NCBI GenBank assembly: GCA_003560545.1 | Contig: PWLK01000056.1 | Location: forward strand, 1-12,948 | Reading direction: 5' to 3' | DNA: 12,948 bases | DNA from: Candidatus Woesearchaeota archaeon | GTDB lineage: Archaea > Nanobdellota > Nanobdellia > Woesearchaeales > 21-14-0-10-32-9 | Shown here: piece by piece, positions 12,829-12,948 of the stretch | Layout: each line of letters begins with the position of its first letter | Numbering within the stretch: the stretch's first letter is position 1 | The notes under the pieces: model-generated | The model's input: only the letters and a program-made list of their open reading frames with translations | The model's database searches: none | Told to the model about the DNA's origin: nothing | Position numbers and translations under genes: made by a program

Positions 12829-12948
12829 GCTCTGTCCCAAATCTCACATTTTATTGCTGCGAAAACACCACTGCGTCCTGCCTGGCGCAGGTTCATCGTC
12901 AAGCAAGCTGCATGAATCGCTTGCTCTCCTGGCTTGTTTCAAGGCAGC
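12829..12948. other. GC-richer non-coding edge with nested inverted repeats
   Basis: About half G+C, clearly richer than the neighbouring intergenic DNA. Inverted repeats are CCTGC (12877-12881) with GCAGG (12887-12891), AGCAAGC (12902-12908) with GCTTGCT (12919-12925), and an outer pair GCTGC (12856-12860) with GCAGC (12944-12948) continued by GAAAAC/GTTTC. This could be part of a structured RNA, the end of a mobile element, or the 3' end of a gene outside the window. On the minus strand a short frame running in from the edge stops at 12899. I cannot decide. Confidence 0.25.

Noticed and set aside
12699..12902. 67-codon minus-strand ORF across the promoter of the last gene
   Set aside because: It overlaps the TATA element and the 5' end of the better supported gene; no family pattern.

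Overview
The window reads as archaeal chromosome, most likely from a small-genome DPANN-type archaeon (Woesearchaeota/Pacearchaeota-like). The evidence is AT-rich TATA/BRE-style promoters with almost leaderless starts, AGA/AGG-rich arginine use, T-tract ends instead of bacterial terminators, and Sec-exported sequon-rich surface proteins. Protein families common in that group are also present: a duplicated HTH regulator ending in an 'rTIW' recognition helix, a 54-residue AbrB-like protein, 'CGDGxC..CPxDC' and 'WsCsdWSeC' cysteine modules, and a DUF5752-like C-terminal domain. The lineage assignment is inference. There are no rRNA or tRNA genes, no CRISPR array and no recognisable transposase.

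Layout. (1) 1-221: A-rich non-coding tail after a minus-strand operon. (2) 222-1435, minus: an HTH regulator translationally coupled to a secreted 'WKAYVGN' protein. (3) 1436-1623: divergent promoter region with a 30-bp tandem repeat and a third partial copy over the regulator's start. (4) 1624-3390, plus: a large surface protein with cell-wall-binding-2-like modules, one TM helix and a C-terminal zinc ribbon. (5) 3508-6146, plus: a 54-aa AbrB-like protein, then a membrane-anchored 'GWNLIGY/GYW' repeat protein and a multidomain protein with three TM helices, separated by one base each. (6) 6239-9159, plus: a 61-aa ribbon-helix-helix protein overlapping by ATGA a 912-aa FN3-containing membrane protein with a cytoplasmic DUF5752-like tail. 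(7) 9156-11634, minus: an operon of two more 'WKAYVGN' paralogues and a secreted protein with 15 sequons. (8) 11849-12748, minus: a soluble acidic coiled-coil protein ending in a second DUF5752-like domain. (9) 12820-12948: GC-richer non-coding edge.

The genes look like a cell-envelope island. Seven proteins are exported or membrane-anchored. Three operons begin with a small DNA-binding protein of a different fold (HTH, AbrB, RHH) fused by overlap or one-base spacing to a surface-protein gene, and each has its own repeat or palindrome near its promoter. This suggests independently autoregulated surface-protein cassettes, possibly for switching envelope composition. The cytoplasmic ends of the membrane proteins (zinc ribbon, acidic coiled coil, DUF5752-like) and the soluble DUF5752-like protein suggest a link between the envelope and the cell interior. 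These functional links are inference; no enzyme activity can be assigned to any gene here.
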